NCBI RefSeq assembly: GCF_000750005.1
Contig: NZ_JPYA01000071.1
Location: 1 to 30,677 of the forward strand
From: Geobacillus icigianus
GTDB lineage: Bacteria > Bacillota > Bacilli > Bacillales > Anoxybacillaceae
Direction: 5' to 3'
Length of the DNA stretch: 30,677 nucleotides
Shown here: in pieces, positions 7,672-14,063 of the stretch
Position numbering within the stretch: the stretch's first letter is position 1
Layout of the letters: every line of letters begins with the position of its first letter
Notes under the pieces: model-generated
The model's input: the letters and a program-made list of their open reading frames with translations, nothing else
What the model was told of the DNA's origin: nothing
The model's database searches: none
Translations under genes and position numbers: made by a program

Positions 7672-8604
7672 TTACTGCACCGCTTGTTTCTTTTCCGTTT
7701 CGGCTTCCAGATCGAGAAGACGCTGAAATGAGGCGATGGCCACTTCCACCTGGTCATCGTCCGGTTCTTTGGTCGTCAGCCGCTGCAGCCACAAGCCGGG
7801 GTAGCCAAGCCAGCGCAGCAGCGGAATGTCTCTCAATTTATTTGTAAACTGCAGCACTTCAAACGAAACGCCAAGCACGACCGGAATTAAGGCGAGGCGG
7901 TTGAGAACCCGCAGCCAAAGCGGCTCGGTCGGCACAAATAAGTAGAGGAACAAGCCGACGACAACCGTAAATAAAATGAAGCTGCTGCCGCATCGGTAGT
8001 GAAGGCGGGAAGCGCGCTGGACGTGTTCCACCGTCAGCGGCCATCCCGCTTCGTACGCGTTGATGACCTTATGTTCGGCGCCGTGGTATTGGAACACGCG
8101 GCGAACAAGCGGTGTGAGCGAAAGAAAGAAAATATAGCCAAGCAATAAGGCGAGTTTAAAAACCCCTTCAAGCAAAATTTGGCCCGTCTTGCCCGGAACG
8201 AGCGGCTGTAAGAAGGCGGCGGCAAGCGCCGGAACGAGCGTAAACACCGTTTTGGCGAACAAAAAGGAGAGCACCCCAATGACGGCGGCGCCAACGATGA
8301 GCGTCAGTTTGGAGCTGTTTTCGCCTTCTGTCCGCCCCTCCTCCGAACCGGCTTCATACCGTTCGCTGGCGAACTGCAAATGTTTCGCCCCGTTCGCGCT
8401 CGCTTCCACGATGGCGACGATGCCGCGGACGAACGGAATTTTTTTAAGCAAAGCCAATGTCGGATAGACGCGCCGCGGCAAAGTGAAATAGTCAATCGTT
8501 CCATCCGGACGGCGAACGGCGGTGACCGAATGGGTTCGGCCGGCAAACATGACTCCTTCCACTACCGCCTGCCCGCCGTACAGCGGTTTCTCCACTCGTT
8601 TCAT
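7672..8604 (-). CDS. yqhQ: DUF1385 membrane protein YqhQ
   Basis: The 310-residue protein starts with the conserved DUF1385 block (YGGQAVVEGVMFAGRTHS). It has four or five hydrophobic segments in the middle and C-terminal half, including the conserved YHGAEHK motif between two of them. A probable metal or catalytic role of that His/Glu cluster is only an inference; the family has no established function. An AGGTTGGTG ribosome-binding site precedes the ATG. It is the first gene of the leftward pair with yqhP and is divergent from yqhR across a 185-bp spacer. No clear sigma-A promoter for it could be picked out on the minus strand. Confidence 0.88.
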   Translation of the reverse strand: MKRVEKPLYGGQAVVEGVMFAGRTHSVTAVRRPDGTIDYFTLPRRVYPTLALLKKIPFVRGIVAIVEASANGAKHLQFASERYEAGSEEGRTEGENSSKLTLIVGAAVIGVLSFLFAKTVFTLVPALAAAFLQPLVPGKTGQILLEGVFKLALLLGYIFFLSLTPLVRRVFQYHGAEHKVINAYEAGWPLTVEHVQRASRLHYRCGSSFILFTVVVGLFLYLFVPTEPLWLRVLNRLALIPVVLGVSFEVLQFTNKLRDIPLLRWLGYPGLWLQRLTTKEPDDDQVEVAIASFQRLLDLEAETEKKQAVQ

Positions 8605-8740
8605 TTGATCAACACCAACCTATTTTTATGTTTATTATTTTATTCTACAAGAAACGTCCGGAAACCTCTAGGTTGATGTTACTGTTATGATTTCCAAAAA
8701 AACCATCATTTACACAAGCATGATCATTTTTTCGTTTCAT

Positions 8741-8770
8741 TCATGGGGGAGAAGGCAGCCGGTCATACTA
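8741..8770 (+). promoter_or_regulatory. Candidate forespore (sigma-G type) promoter of yqhR
   Basis: TCATG, an 18-bp spacer, then CATACTA, which fits GHATR-N17/18-CATNHTA at all but one base. The ten bases GGTCATACTA also fit the sigma-F -10 pattern GGNRANANTW except for one position. The same CATACTAAC string occurs before splB. There is no independent evidence that yqhR is a sporulation gene. Confidence 0.35.
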
Positions 8771-8789
8771 ACACGTAAGGAGGTGCAGT

Positions 8790-9320
8790 ATGATGGCGCA
8801 ACAAAACGGAACACTCGAGCAGGAGAAAACGGAACGACCGATGACGCTCGTACAGAAAACGATCATCATTGGGTTTGTCGGCGGAGTATTTTGGAGCTTG
8901 ATCGGTTATTTGGCGTACTTTTTCAATTTTAGCGACATCAGTCCGAACATGATTCTCATTCCGTGGGTCGCTGGCGACTGGAAGTATGGAAAAGCCGGAA
9001 ACTACGCGGCGATCGTGTTGATCGGCATCCTTTCGATCGGGGCGGCGCTTTTGTATTATGCGCTGCTTCGCAACGTGCGCGGCATGTGGGCGGGGATGGT
9101 CTACGGCGCCGGGTTATGGGCGGTGGTGTTTTATTTGTTTCATCCGCTCTTTTTCCATGTTCAGCCCGTTGCTAAGCTCGACGCCAATACGGTGATCACG
9201 ACGCTCTGTTTATACATTTTATACGGGGTGTTCGTCGGCTACTCGATTTCTTTTGAAGCGCAAGAAATGAACCAGCCGTCGGCAAGCGAGGGAAAAGAGG
9301 CGGCAAAAGAAGGGAGTTGA
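8790..9320 (+). CDS. yqhR: Conserved membrane protein YqhR
   Basis: A 176-residue integral membrane protein with four predicted transmembrane segments (about residues 24-46, 72-92, 98-121 and 130-150), a hydrophilic N-terminus and an acidic/basic C-terminal tail. Function is unknown; identity is inferred from the fold and from its position between yqhQ and yqhT as in B. subtilis. A perfect AAGGAGGTG precedes two adjacent ATG codons (8790 and 8793), either of which could be used. In B. subtilis the next gene is yqhS (aroQ, type II dehydroquinase); it is absent here, and only 156 bp separate yqhR from yqhT. Confidence 0.82.
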   Translation: MMAQQNGTLEQEKTERPMTLVQKTIIIGFVGGVFWSLIGYLAYFFNFSDISPNMILIPWVAGDWKYGKAGNYAAIVLIGILSIGAALLYYALLRNVRGMWAGMVYGAGLWAVVFYLFHPLFFHVQPVAKLDANTVITTLCLYILYGVFVGYSISFEAQEMNQPSASEGKEAAKEGS

Positions 9321-9344
9321 TTTTCTTGCCCGCGCAACGGATAG

Positions 9345-9374
9345 ATGACGGGATCGTCCTCAGTATGGTAAAAT
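9345..9374 (+). promoter_or_regulatory. Probable sigma-A promoter for yqhT-efp
   Basis: ATGACG, an 18-bp spacer, then TAAAAT preceded by TGG (extended -10). Transcription would start near 9381, giving a leader of about 96 nt that contains the structured element at 9393-9466. Confidence 0.55.
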
Positions 9375-9392
9375 AAAGAAGGTTTTTATTGT

Positions 9393-9466
9393 TTTGGCAT
9401 CGTTCCCGTTCGGGACGCCCTCGGCCTCTTCGGCAGGAACGGGGAAGCCAAATACGCGGGAAGAGG
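9393..9466 (+). promoter_or_regulatory. Candidate structured 5' leader of yqhT with loop complementary to the Shine-Dalgarno region
   Basis: Outer stem TTTGGC (9393-9398) with GCCAAA (9447-9452); second stem 9403-9411 with 9437-9446, nine pairs with one bulged G. Inside are a GGG/CCC hairpin (9412-9420) and a GCC/GGC hairpin (9424-9434) whose loop includes CCTCTTC (9425-9431). That heptamer is perfectly complementary to GAAGAGG at 9460-9466, the ribosome-binding region of yqhT. CCC-GTTC-GGG at 9405-9414 could form a competing hairpin. I do not recognise a known riboswitch or protein-binding leader. Pairing was worked out by eye. Confidence 0.4.
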
Positions 9467-9476
9467 GGAATGCGGG

Positions 9477-10538
9477 ATGGAAAAGCTAGAAAAGCTGCGA
9501 AAACTTCTACAAGAGCACGGGATCGATGGGCTGTTGGTCACAAACGGCTACAACCGCCGCTATTTGACCGGGTTCACCGGCACGGCCGGCGTCGCGCTCG
9601 TCAGCTGTGACGGGGCGGTGTTGATTACCGATTTTCGTTACGTCGAACAAGCGACAAAACAGGCTGATGGCTTTGAAGTTGTCGAACATAGCGGGCCGAT
9701 CGTGAAGGAAATCGCCCATCAAGTCAAGCGGCTCGGCATCAACCGGCTCGGTTTTGAGCAGGAAAACGTCACGTACGCGGCGCATCAGACGTATCAGGAG
9801 GCGATTGGCGCCGAGCTCGTTCCGACATCTTCGCTGGTGGAAAAATTGCGCTTGATTAAGTCGGAGGCAGAGATTAAGATAGTAAAGGAAGCAGCCGCCA
9901 TCGCCGATGCGGCGTTTGCTCATATTTTGTCATTCATCCGTCCGGGCGTTACGGAAATCGAAGTGGCGAATGAGCTGGAGTTTTTTATGCGCAAGCAAGG
10001 GGCGTCTTCGTCCTCTTTTGATACGATCGTCGCCTCCGGCTATCGCTCAGCGTTGCCGCACGGGGTGGCGTCAGAGAAGACGATTGAGCGCGGTGAGCTC
10101 GTGACGCTTGATTTCGGGGCTTATTACAAAGGGTATTGTTCCGATCTGACGCGGACGGTGGCCGTCGGCGACATCAGCGCCGAGCTCCGGACGATTTATG
10201 AAGTCGTCCTTGAGGCGCAGCGGCGCGGCATGGCTGGCCTGAAAGCCGGCATAACCGGCAAGGAGGCCGATGCGTTGACGCGCGACTATATTCGTGAAAA
10301 AGGGTATGGCGATTATTTCGGCCATTCGACCGGCCATGGGATCGGCCTTGAAATTCACGAAGGGCCGACGCTTTCCTTCCGTTCCGACGCTGTGCTTGAG
10401 CCGGGCATGATCGTCACCGTCGAGCCGGGCATTTATATTCCGGGGCTTGGCGGGGTGCGGATCGAAGACGATACCGTCATCACCGCCGACGGGAACGAAG
10501 CGCTCACCCATTCGCCGAAAGAGCTCATCATTTTATAA
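9477..10538 (+). CDS. yqhT: Xaa-Pro aminopeptidase/dipeptidase, M24B family (YqhT)
   Basis: A 353-residue cytoplasmic metallopeptidase cleaving peptides with proline in second position. The N-terminal creatinase-like domain (about 1-125) is followed by the pita-bread domain with all five expected metal ligands: Asp212, Asp223, His287, Glu316 and Glu330. His283 and His294 match the auxiliary histidines of this family. The ATG follows GAAGAGGGG. It probably forms an operon with efp, 27 bp downstream, as in other Firmicutes; the pairing makes sense because EF-P relieves ribosome stalling at polyproline while this enzyme handles proline-containing peptides. It is often annotated pepQ; whether it acts on dipeptides or longer peptides cannot be told from sequence. 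Confidence 0.93.
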   Translation: MEKLEKLRKLLQEHGIDGLLVTNGYNRRYLTGFTGTAGVALVSCDGAVLITDFRYVEQATKQADGFEVVEHSGPIVKEIAHQVKRLGINRLGFEQENVTYAAHQTYQEAIGAELVPTSSLVEKLRLIKSEAEIKIVKEAAAIADAAFAHILSFIRPGVTEIEVANELEFFMRKQGASSSSFDTIVASGYRSALPHGVASEKTIERGELVTLDFGAYYKGYCSDLTRTVAVGDISAELRTIYEVVLEAQRRGMAGLKAGITGKEADALTRDYIREKGYGDYFGHSTGHGIGLEIHEGPTLSFRSDAVLEPGMIVTVEPGIYIPGLGGVRIEDDTVITADGNEALTHSPKELIIL

Positions 10539-10565
10539 CGGATTGTGTGAGGAGGATTTGGGCCA

Positions 10566-11123
10566 ATGATTTCAGTCAACGATTTTCGCACAGGGCTGAC
10601 GATTGAAGTGGACGGCGAAATTTGGCGCGTTCTTGAGTTCCAGCATGTCAAGCCGGGCAAGGGAGCGGCGTTCGTCCGTTCGAAGCTGCGCAATTTGCGG
10701 ACCGGCGCCATTCAAGAGCGGACGTTCCGCGCCGGCGAAAAAGTGAACCGGGCGCAGATTGACACGCGCAAAATGCAATATTTGTACGCCAACGGCGACC
10801 AGCACGTCTTTATGGATATGGAAACGTACGAACAAATCGAGCTGCCGGCGAAACAAATCGAACATGAGCTGAAGTTTTTGAAAGAAAATATGGAAGTGTT
10901 CATCATGATGTATCAAGGTGAAACGATCGGCGTCGAGCTGCCGAACACCGTTGAGCTAAAAGTGGTGGAAACGGAGCCTGGCATCAAAGGCGACACCGCT
11001 TCGGGCGGTTCGAAGCCGGCGAAGCTCGAGACCGGCCTCGTCGTTCAAGTTCCGTTTTTTGTGAATGAAGGCGACACGCTCATCATCAACACGGCTGACG
11101 GTACCTACGTGTCGCGGGCGTAA
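10566..11123 (+). CDS. efp: Translation elongation factor P
   Basis: Binds between the P and E sites of stalled ribosomes and promotes peptide-bond formation at consecutive prolines. The 185-residue length, three beta-barrel domains and the domain I loop [10 protein letters not shown] are typical. Lys32 at the loop tip is the residue modified (5-aminopentanolylated) in B. subtilis. A GAGGAGG ribosome-binding site precedes the ATG with slightly long spacing. It is the second gene after yqhT. The stop codon is followed by a strong hairpin without a T tract and then by an unusual repeated segment before the first terminator at about 11398. Confidence 0.97.
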   Translation: MISVNDFRTGLTIEVDGEIWRVLEFQHVKPGKGAAFVRSKLRNLRTGAIQERTFRAGEKVNRAQIDTRKMQYLYANGDQHVFMDMETYEQIELPAKQIEHELKFLKENMEVFIMMYQGETIGVELPNTVELKVVETEPGIKGDTASGGSKPAKLETGLVVQVPFFVNEGDTLIINTADGTYVSRA

Positions 11124-11127
11124 GCGG

Positions 11128-11149
11128 CGGGCGGCGCAGGGGCTGCCCG
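11128..11149 (+). other. GC-rich hairpin just after efp, no T tract
   Basis: Eight-base arms 11128-11135 and 11142-11149 pair with one G-T wobble around a 6-nt loop. The next bases are AAAAGG, so it is not a standard intrinsic terminator. It may protect the 3' end or be part of the structured spacer. Its right arm shares three bases with the inverted repeat CCGAAAAGG (11147-11155) / CCTTTTCGG (11241-11249). Confidence 0.5.
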
Positions 11150-11159
11150 AAAAGGCGAT

Positions 11160-11240
11160 CTCCCCTCAAGAAAGACACAGCATATCGTGTGGCAGGGAAG
11201 CGGTTAGTGCCTAGATAGCGATGAGAGAGGGTGTCCCAGT
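11160..11240. repeat. Diverged first copy of a three-copy intergenic repeat
   Basis: Begins CTCCCCTCAAG and ends GAGAGAGGGTGTCCCAG, aligning with the starts and ends of the two better copies that follow. The interior is diverged and about 10 bp longer. CCCTC (11163-11167) can pair with GAGGG (11227-11231). A perfect 9-bp inverted repeat, CCGAAAAGG/CCTTTTCGG, flanks this copy. Confidence 0.5.
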
Positions 11241-11250
11241 CCTTTTCGGC

Positions 11251-11331
11251 CCCCCTTCAAGATAGCAACATTCCATGCGAGAGAAGCAGTCAGCACGTAT
11301 AGACAGCAACGTAAAGAAGGGGTTCCGATCG
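11251..11331. repeat. Second copy of the 81-bp intergenic repeat
   Basis: Starts CCCCCTTCAA and repeats with a period of exactly 81 bp against the third copy; I count roughly 85% identity by eye. The ends are complementary: CCCCTTC (11252-11258) with GAAGGGG (11316-11322). An internal ATGCG/CGTAT pairing (11275-11279 with 11296-11300) is kept in the next copy. No coding potential or known element was recognised. Confidence 0.8.
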
Positions 11332-11411
11332 CCCCCTTCAACATAGCGGCATTCCATGCGACAAAAGCAGTCAGCACGTATAGTCGGCAACGAAAGAGGG
11401 GGTCCCGATCC
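11332..11411. repeat. Third copy of the intergenic repeat, leading into a terminator
   Basis: Starts CCCCCTTCAA and shares ATTCCATGCGA and AAGCAGTCAGCACGTATAG with the copy before it. Its end-pairing is CCCCC(T)TC at 11332-11339 with GAGGGGG at 11396-11402, so the right arm has changed while pairing is largely retained. Its tail forms the left arm of the following terminator. Confidence 0.8.
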
Positions 11412-11435
11412 GTTTCGGGTCCCTTCTTTATTTTG
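11398..11435 (+). terminator. Probable terminator of the efp transcript
   Basis: CCCGA (11404-11408) pairs with TCGGG (11415-11419); after a T-T mismatch GGG (11400-11402) pairs with CCC (11421-11423). The tail TTCTTTATTTT follows. Confidence 0.6.
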
Positions 11436-11463
11436 GGAGCGGTAAACGGCTGCTCTTTTTCAT

Positions 11464-11487
11464 CGGCCTTTTGGGGCCGCTTTTTTT
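11464..11487 (+). terminator. Second terminator in the efp-yqhV spacer
   Basis: CGGCC (11464-11468) pairs with GGCCG (11475-11479) and is followed by C and seven T. It insulates yqhV from upstream transcription. The remaining bases to 11582 show no clear promoter. Confidence 0.65.
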
Positions 11488-11582
11488 ATGCGCTGGTCGA
11501 GCGACAAAATCTTCTTCTGAACCGTCTTGTTTTTGCATACGTTTGTACTAACCGATTCCATTTTGTCAACTAGGAGGGAAAC

Positions 11583-11864
11583 ATGAAACAATGGCTGCGG
11601 TCGATCGACCCGTCCGTGCTGTCGATGGCTGGCATCCGGATGGTGTCGGCGCTGATTGAGCTGAGTGCAGCGCTGTTGATGCTCGTTTTCAACGACGTCA
11701 AAAAGGCGTTGGCTGTAAACGCCGCCCTCGCTGTCGTCGGTCCGACGATGATGATTGTCACGATGGCGATCGGGCTGCTTTCGCTAGCGGACGAGCTTTC
11801 GTTTTCCCGGCTCGGATTCGTTGCCCTCGGAGTGGCGCTCATTTTGTTTGCGATTTACAAGTAA
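11583..11864 (+). CDS. yqhV: Small membrane protein YqhV (DUF2619)
   Basis: A 93-residue protein, the same length as B. subtilis YqhV, made almost entirely of three hydrophobic segments (about residues 12-36, 42-68 and 75-92) with short charged turns. Function is unknown. It sits directly upstream of the spoIIIA operon, as in B. subtilis. An AGGAGGG ribosome-binding site lies 4 bases before the ATG. The last five codons and the stop belong to a 28-bp sequence repeated 63 bp downstream in the spoIIIA promoter region, so part of the 3' end appears to have been duplicated. Confidence 0.88.
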   Translation: MKQWLRSIDPSVLSMAGIRMVSALIELSAALLMLVFNDVKKALAVNAALAVVGPTMMIVTMAIGLLSLADELSFSRLGFVALGVALILFAIYK

Positions 11865-11873
11865 GGCATCAAT
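11846..11873. repeat. Direct repeat, copy 1 (yqhV 3' end)
   Basis: 28 bp covering the last codons and stop of yqhV. It matches 11909-11936 at 25 of 28 positions, without gaps. Confidence 0.8.
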
Positions 11874-11908
11874 AAGTTCGTGACCGGCAAGCAGCGATGC
11901 GCCGATTC

Positions 11909-11936
11909 GTTTACGATTGACAAGTAAGGCATAAAT
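11909..11936. repeat. Direct repeat, copy 2 (spoIIIA promoter region)
   Basis: Second copy, offset 63 bp from the first. It contains the GCATAAA taken as -35 element of the sigma-E promoter; the first copy has GCATCAA at that place. Confidence 0.8.
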
Positions 11937-11957
11937 GCCCCGCTCTGCCCATACATA
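11929..11957 (+). promoter_or_regulatory. Sigma-E promoter of the spoIIIA operon
   Basis: GCATAAA, a 14-bp spacer, then CATACATA, against the consensus KMATATT-N14-CATACAHT (5 of 7 and 7 of 8). The spoIIIA operon of B. subtilis is transcribed by sigma-E in the mother cell, so position and motif agree. Confidence 0.7.
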
Positions 11958-11988
11958 TGAACTAGTCCACATGAAAAGGGGGAGGGCT

Positions 11989-12909
11989 ATGGAAGCGGTA
12001 TGGGGAATGTTGCCGAAACCGATCGCTGCGCTGCTGCAACAATCGCTTGTCGGGCCTCATGAGGTGGAAGAAATCCGCATCCGCATCTCCCGACCGCTTG
12101 AGGTGATTGCGCGCGGCAAAGCCCGTTTGCTGCCGTATGAGGTGACGAAAGAGGACGGGGTGCATTTGCTCAACAAATTGAGCCATTATTCCATGTATGC
12201 GGTTGAAGAAGAGCTCAAGCGTGGATTTATCACGATTGAGGGGGGGCACCGCGTCGGCCTGGCTGGCAAAGTGATCACCGAAGGCGGAAAAGTGAAAGCC
12301 ATTCGCGATGTCTCCTCTTTTAACATTCGCATCGCCAAAGAACAAGTCGGCATTGCCGAACCGCTTCTTCCCTATGTGTATGACGGCCGCCGCTTTCGGC
12401 ACACGATGATCATCGGTTCGCCGCAAACCGGGAAAACAACGCTCTTGCGCGATGCGGCCCGCTTGATCAGCAGCGGAACGAACCAGATGGCGGCGCAAAA
12501 GGTGGCGATTGTCGATGAACGATCGGAAATTGCCGGCTGTGTCAAAGGCGTTCCGCAATTTTCGTTCGGTCCGCGCCTCGATGTGTTGGACGCTTGTCCG
12601 AAGGCGGAAGGAATGATGATGATGATTCGCTCGATGAGCCCGGATGTCATCATTGTTGATGAAATCGGGCGCGAAGAGGACAGCGAGGCGGTGCTGGAGG
12701 CGGCGAACGCCGGCGTTTCGGTATGGACGACGGTGCACGGCCGCAGCCTCAAAGATGTCTGGCAGCGCCCCACCCTGCGAGTAGTGATGGAACAAAAGGT
12801 GTTTGAACGGTTTGTGGAGCTGACGAGCGTCCCTCGCCCCGGTTCCATCCGGCGCATTCTCGATGCCGACGGGTCGATATTGTATGAACGGGCGGTGGCG
12901 AGCCGATGA
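11989..12909 (+). CDS. spoIIIAA: Stage III sporulation ATPase SpoIIIAA
   Basis: AAA+/secretion-type ATPase of the mother-cell SpoIIIA complex that, with SpoIIQ, forms the channel joining mother cell and forespore after engulfment. It resembles the hexameric ATPases of type II/IV secretion and type IV pilus systems. The 306-residue protein has Walker A GSPQTGKT (143-150) and a Walker B strand ending VIIVDEIG. The ATG at 11989 follows AAAAGGGGGAGGG and gives the same length as B. subtilis (307). The stop overlaps the start of spoIIIAB (ATGA), indicating translational coupling. First gene of the eight-gene operon under sigma-E control. Confidence 0.96.
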   Translation: MEAVWGMLPKPIAALLQQSLVGPHEVEEIRIRISRPLEVIARGKARLLPYEVTKEDGVHLLNKLSHYSMYAVEEELKRGFITIEGGHRVGLAGKVITEGGKVKAIRDVSSFNIRIAKEQVGIAEPLLPYVYDGRRFRHTMIIGSPQTGKTTLLRDAARLISSGTNQMAAQKVAIVDERSEIAGCVKGVPQFSFGPRLDVLDACPKAEGMMMMIRSMSPDVIIVDEIGREEDSEAVLEAANAGVSVWTTVHGRSLKDVWQRPTLRVVMEQKVFERFVELTSVPRPGSIRRILDADGSILYERAVASR

Positions 12910-13418
12910 AATGGGTTGGGGCTTTATTGATCCTCGCCGCCTCGACATGGTTGGGGACGGCCGCTTCCCGTCTGCTGCATGAGCGGCCGCGCCAACTTCG
13001 CCAATTGAAGGCGGCGCTGCGGGTGTTGGAAGCCGAGGTGATGTACGGCCATACCCCATTGGCTGACGCGGCTGACCGCCTCGCCCGGCAGACCGCCGCC
13101 CCTTTTTCCGAACTGTTTGCACGGTTTGCCGCCGCATTGAACGCCGGGGAAACAAGCGCGGCCATGGCGTGGGAAAAAAGTTTGCGCGCCGTATGGGAAA
13201 AAACGGCGCTGACGCAGGGGGAGTTTGAAGTCATGCTGCAATTTGGGGCTACGCTTGGCCAGTACGATCGCCTCACCCAGCAAAAGCAAATCGCGTTGGC
13301 GCTTGCCCATCTTGAACGCGAGGAAGCGGAAGCGGTCGATCATGAGGCGCGCTACGCCAAGATGGCGAAAAGTTTAGGCGTGCTAGCCGGGCTGCTGCTC
13401 GTCATTTTACTCATGTAG
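12906..13418 (+). CDS. spoIIIAB: Stage III sporulation protein SpoIIIAB
   Basis: A 170-residue protein with one N-terminal and one C-terminal membrane segment and a helical body between. The soluble part resembles the GspF-type platform protein of type II secretion, as described for this family. It starts inside the spoIIIAA stop codon (ATGA overlap) and is followed 16 bp later by spoIIIAC. It acts in the mother-cell membrane facing the forespore, as part of the SpoIIIA channel. The N-terminus has a hydrophobic stretch with small residues (LLILAASTWLGTAAS). Assignment rests on sequence and operon position. Confidence 0.94.
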   Translation: MKWVGALLILAASTWLGTAASRLLHERPRQLRQLKAALRVLEAEVMYGHTPLADAADRLARQTAAPFSELFARFAAALNAGETSAAMAWEKSLRAVWEKTALTQGEFEVMLQFGATLGQYDRLTQQKQIALALAHLEREEAEAVDHEARYAKMAKSLGVLAGLLLVILLM

Positions 13419-13434
13419 ACAGGAGGCGGAAACA

Positions 13435-13641
13435 ATGGGCATCGACGTCGATCTCATTTTAAAAATCGCCGGCGTCGGCATCGTCATCGCGTTTTTGCAC
13501 ACGGTGCTCGATCAGATGGGGCGGAAAGAATACGCCCAATGGGTGACGCTGCTCGGCTTCATTTACATCTTGTTTATGGTCGCCTCGATTGTGAGCGATT
13601 TATTCCAAAAAATTAAAGATGTCTTTTTGTTCCGCGGGTAG
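13435..13641 (+). CDS. spoIIIAC: Stage III sporulation protein SpoIIIAC
   Basis: A 68-residue protein with two transmembrane helices (about residues 7-28 and 36-56) joined by a short charged loop containing DQMGRKEYAQW, typical of the family. It is a small membrane subunit of the SpoIIIA complex. ACAGGAGG precedes the ATG. The TAG stop touches the G-run that should serve as ribosome-binding site for spoIIIAD. Confidence 0.95.
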   Translation: MGIDVDLILKIAGVGIVIAFLHTVLDQMGRKEYAQWVTLLGFIYILFMVASIVSDLFQKIKDVFLFRG

Positions 13642-13662
13642 GGGGGATCGGCCATTGACATT

Positions 13663-14049
13663 TTGCAAATTGTCGGTTTCGGGTTGATCGCCACGTTTTT
13701 AGCGGTGCTGCTGCAGGAGCAAAAATCGAATCTCGCGTTTTTGCTGACGGTGTTTGTCGGCTGCACCATTTTTTTGCTGCTTGTGGACCAAATCAGCCGC
13801 ATTTTGACGATGCTGCGGGAAATGGCCGAGGGCGCCCACATTCAAATGGTGTACTTAGAGACGATGTTGAAAATCATCGGCATCGCCTACATCGCCGAGT
13901 TTGCCGCCCAAATTTCCAAAGACGCCGGTCAAGGGGCGATCGCCGCCAAAATTGAGCTTGGCGGAAAAATCGTCATTTTGGCGCTCGCCGTGCCGATTTT
14001 GACCGCCATTATCGAAGCGGTCATCAGCCTGATTCCGGCGGCGCGATAA
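13663..14049 (+). CDS. spoIIIAD: Stage III sporulation protein SpoIIIAD
   Basis: A protein of about 130 residues with three to four membrane segments and the conserved block VETMLKIIGIAYIAEFAAQISKD-like sequence near the middle (SKDAGQGAIAAKIELGGK follows). A membrane subunit of the SpoIIIA channel. The start is uncertain. The first conventional start codon in frame is the TTG at 13663, but the only Shine-Dalgarno-like sequence (GGGGGG, 13641-13646) is 16 bases away. An ATT codon at 13654 lies 7 bases after it and would give IDILQIVG, closer to the B. subtilis N-terminus. Coordinates here use the conventional TTG; the real start may be 13654. The 3' end runs into the G-rich ribosome-binding site of spoIIIAE. 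Confidence 0.92.
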   Translation: MQIVGFGLIATFLAVLLQEQKSNLAFLLTVFVGCTIFLLLVDQISRILTMLREMAEGAHIQMVYLETMLKIIGIAYIAEFAAQISKDAGQGAIAAKIELGGKIVILALAVPILTAIIEAVISLIPAAR

Positions 14050-14063
14050 GGGGGGGGGACGGG

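Noticed and set aside
11160..11411. CRISPR array or tandem riboswitch
   Set aside because: The 81-bp unit has no short exact repeats separated by unique spacers, and no aptamer core I know was recognised; it also follows efp rather than leading a gene.
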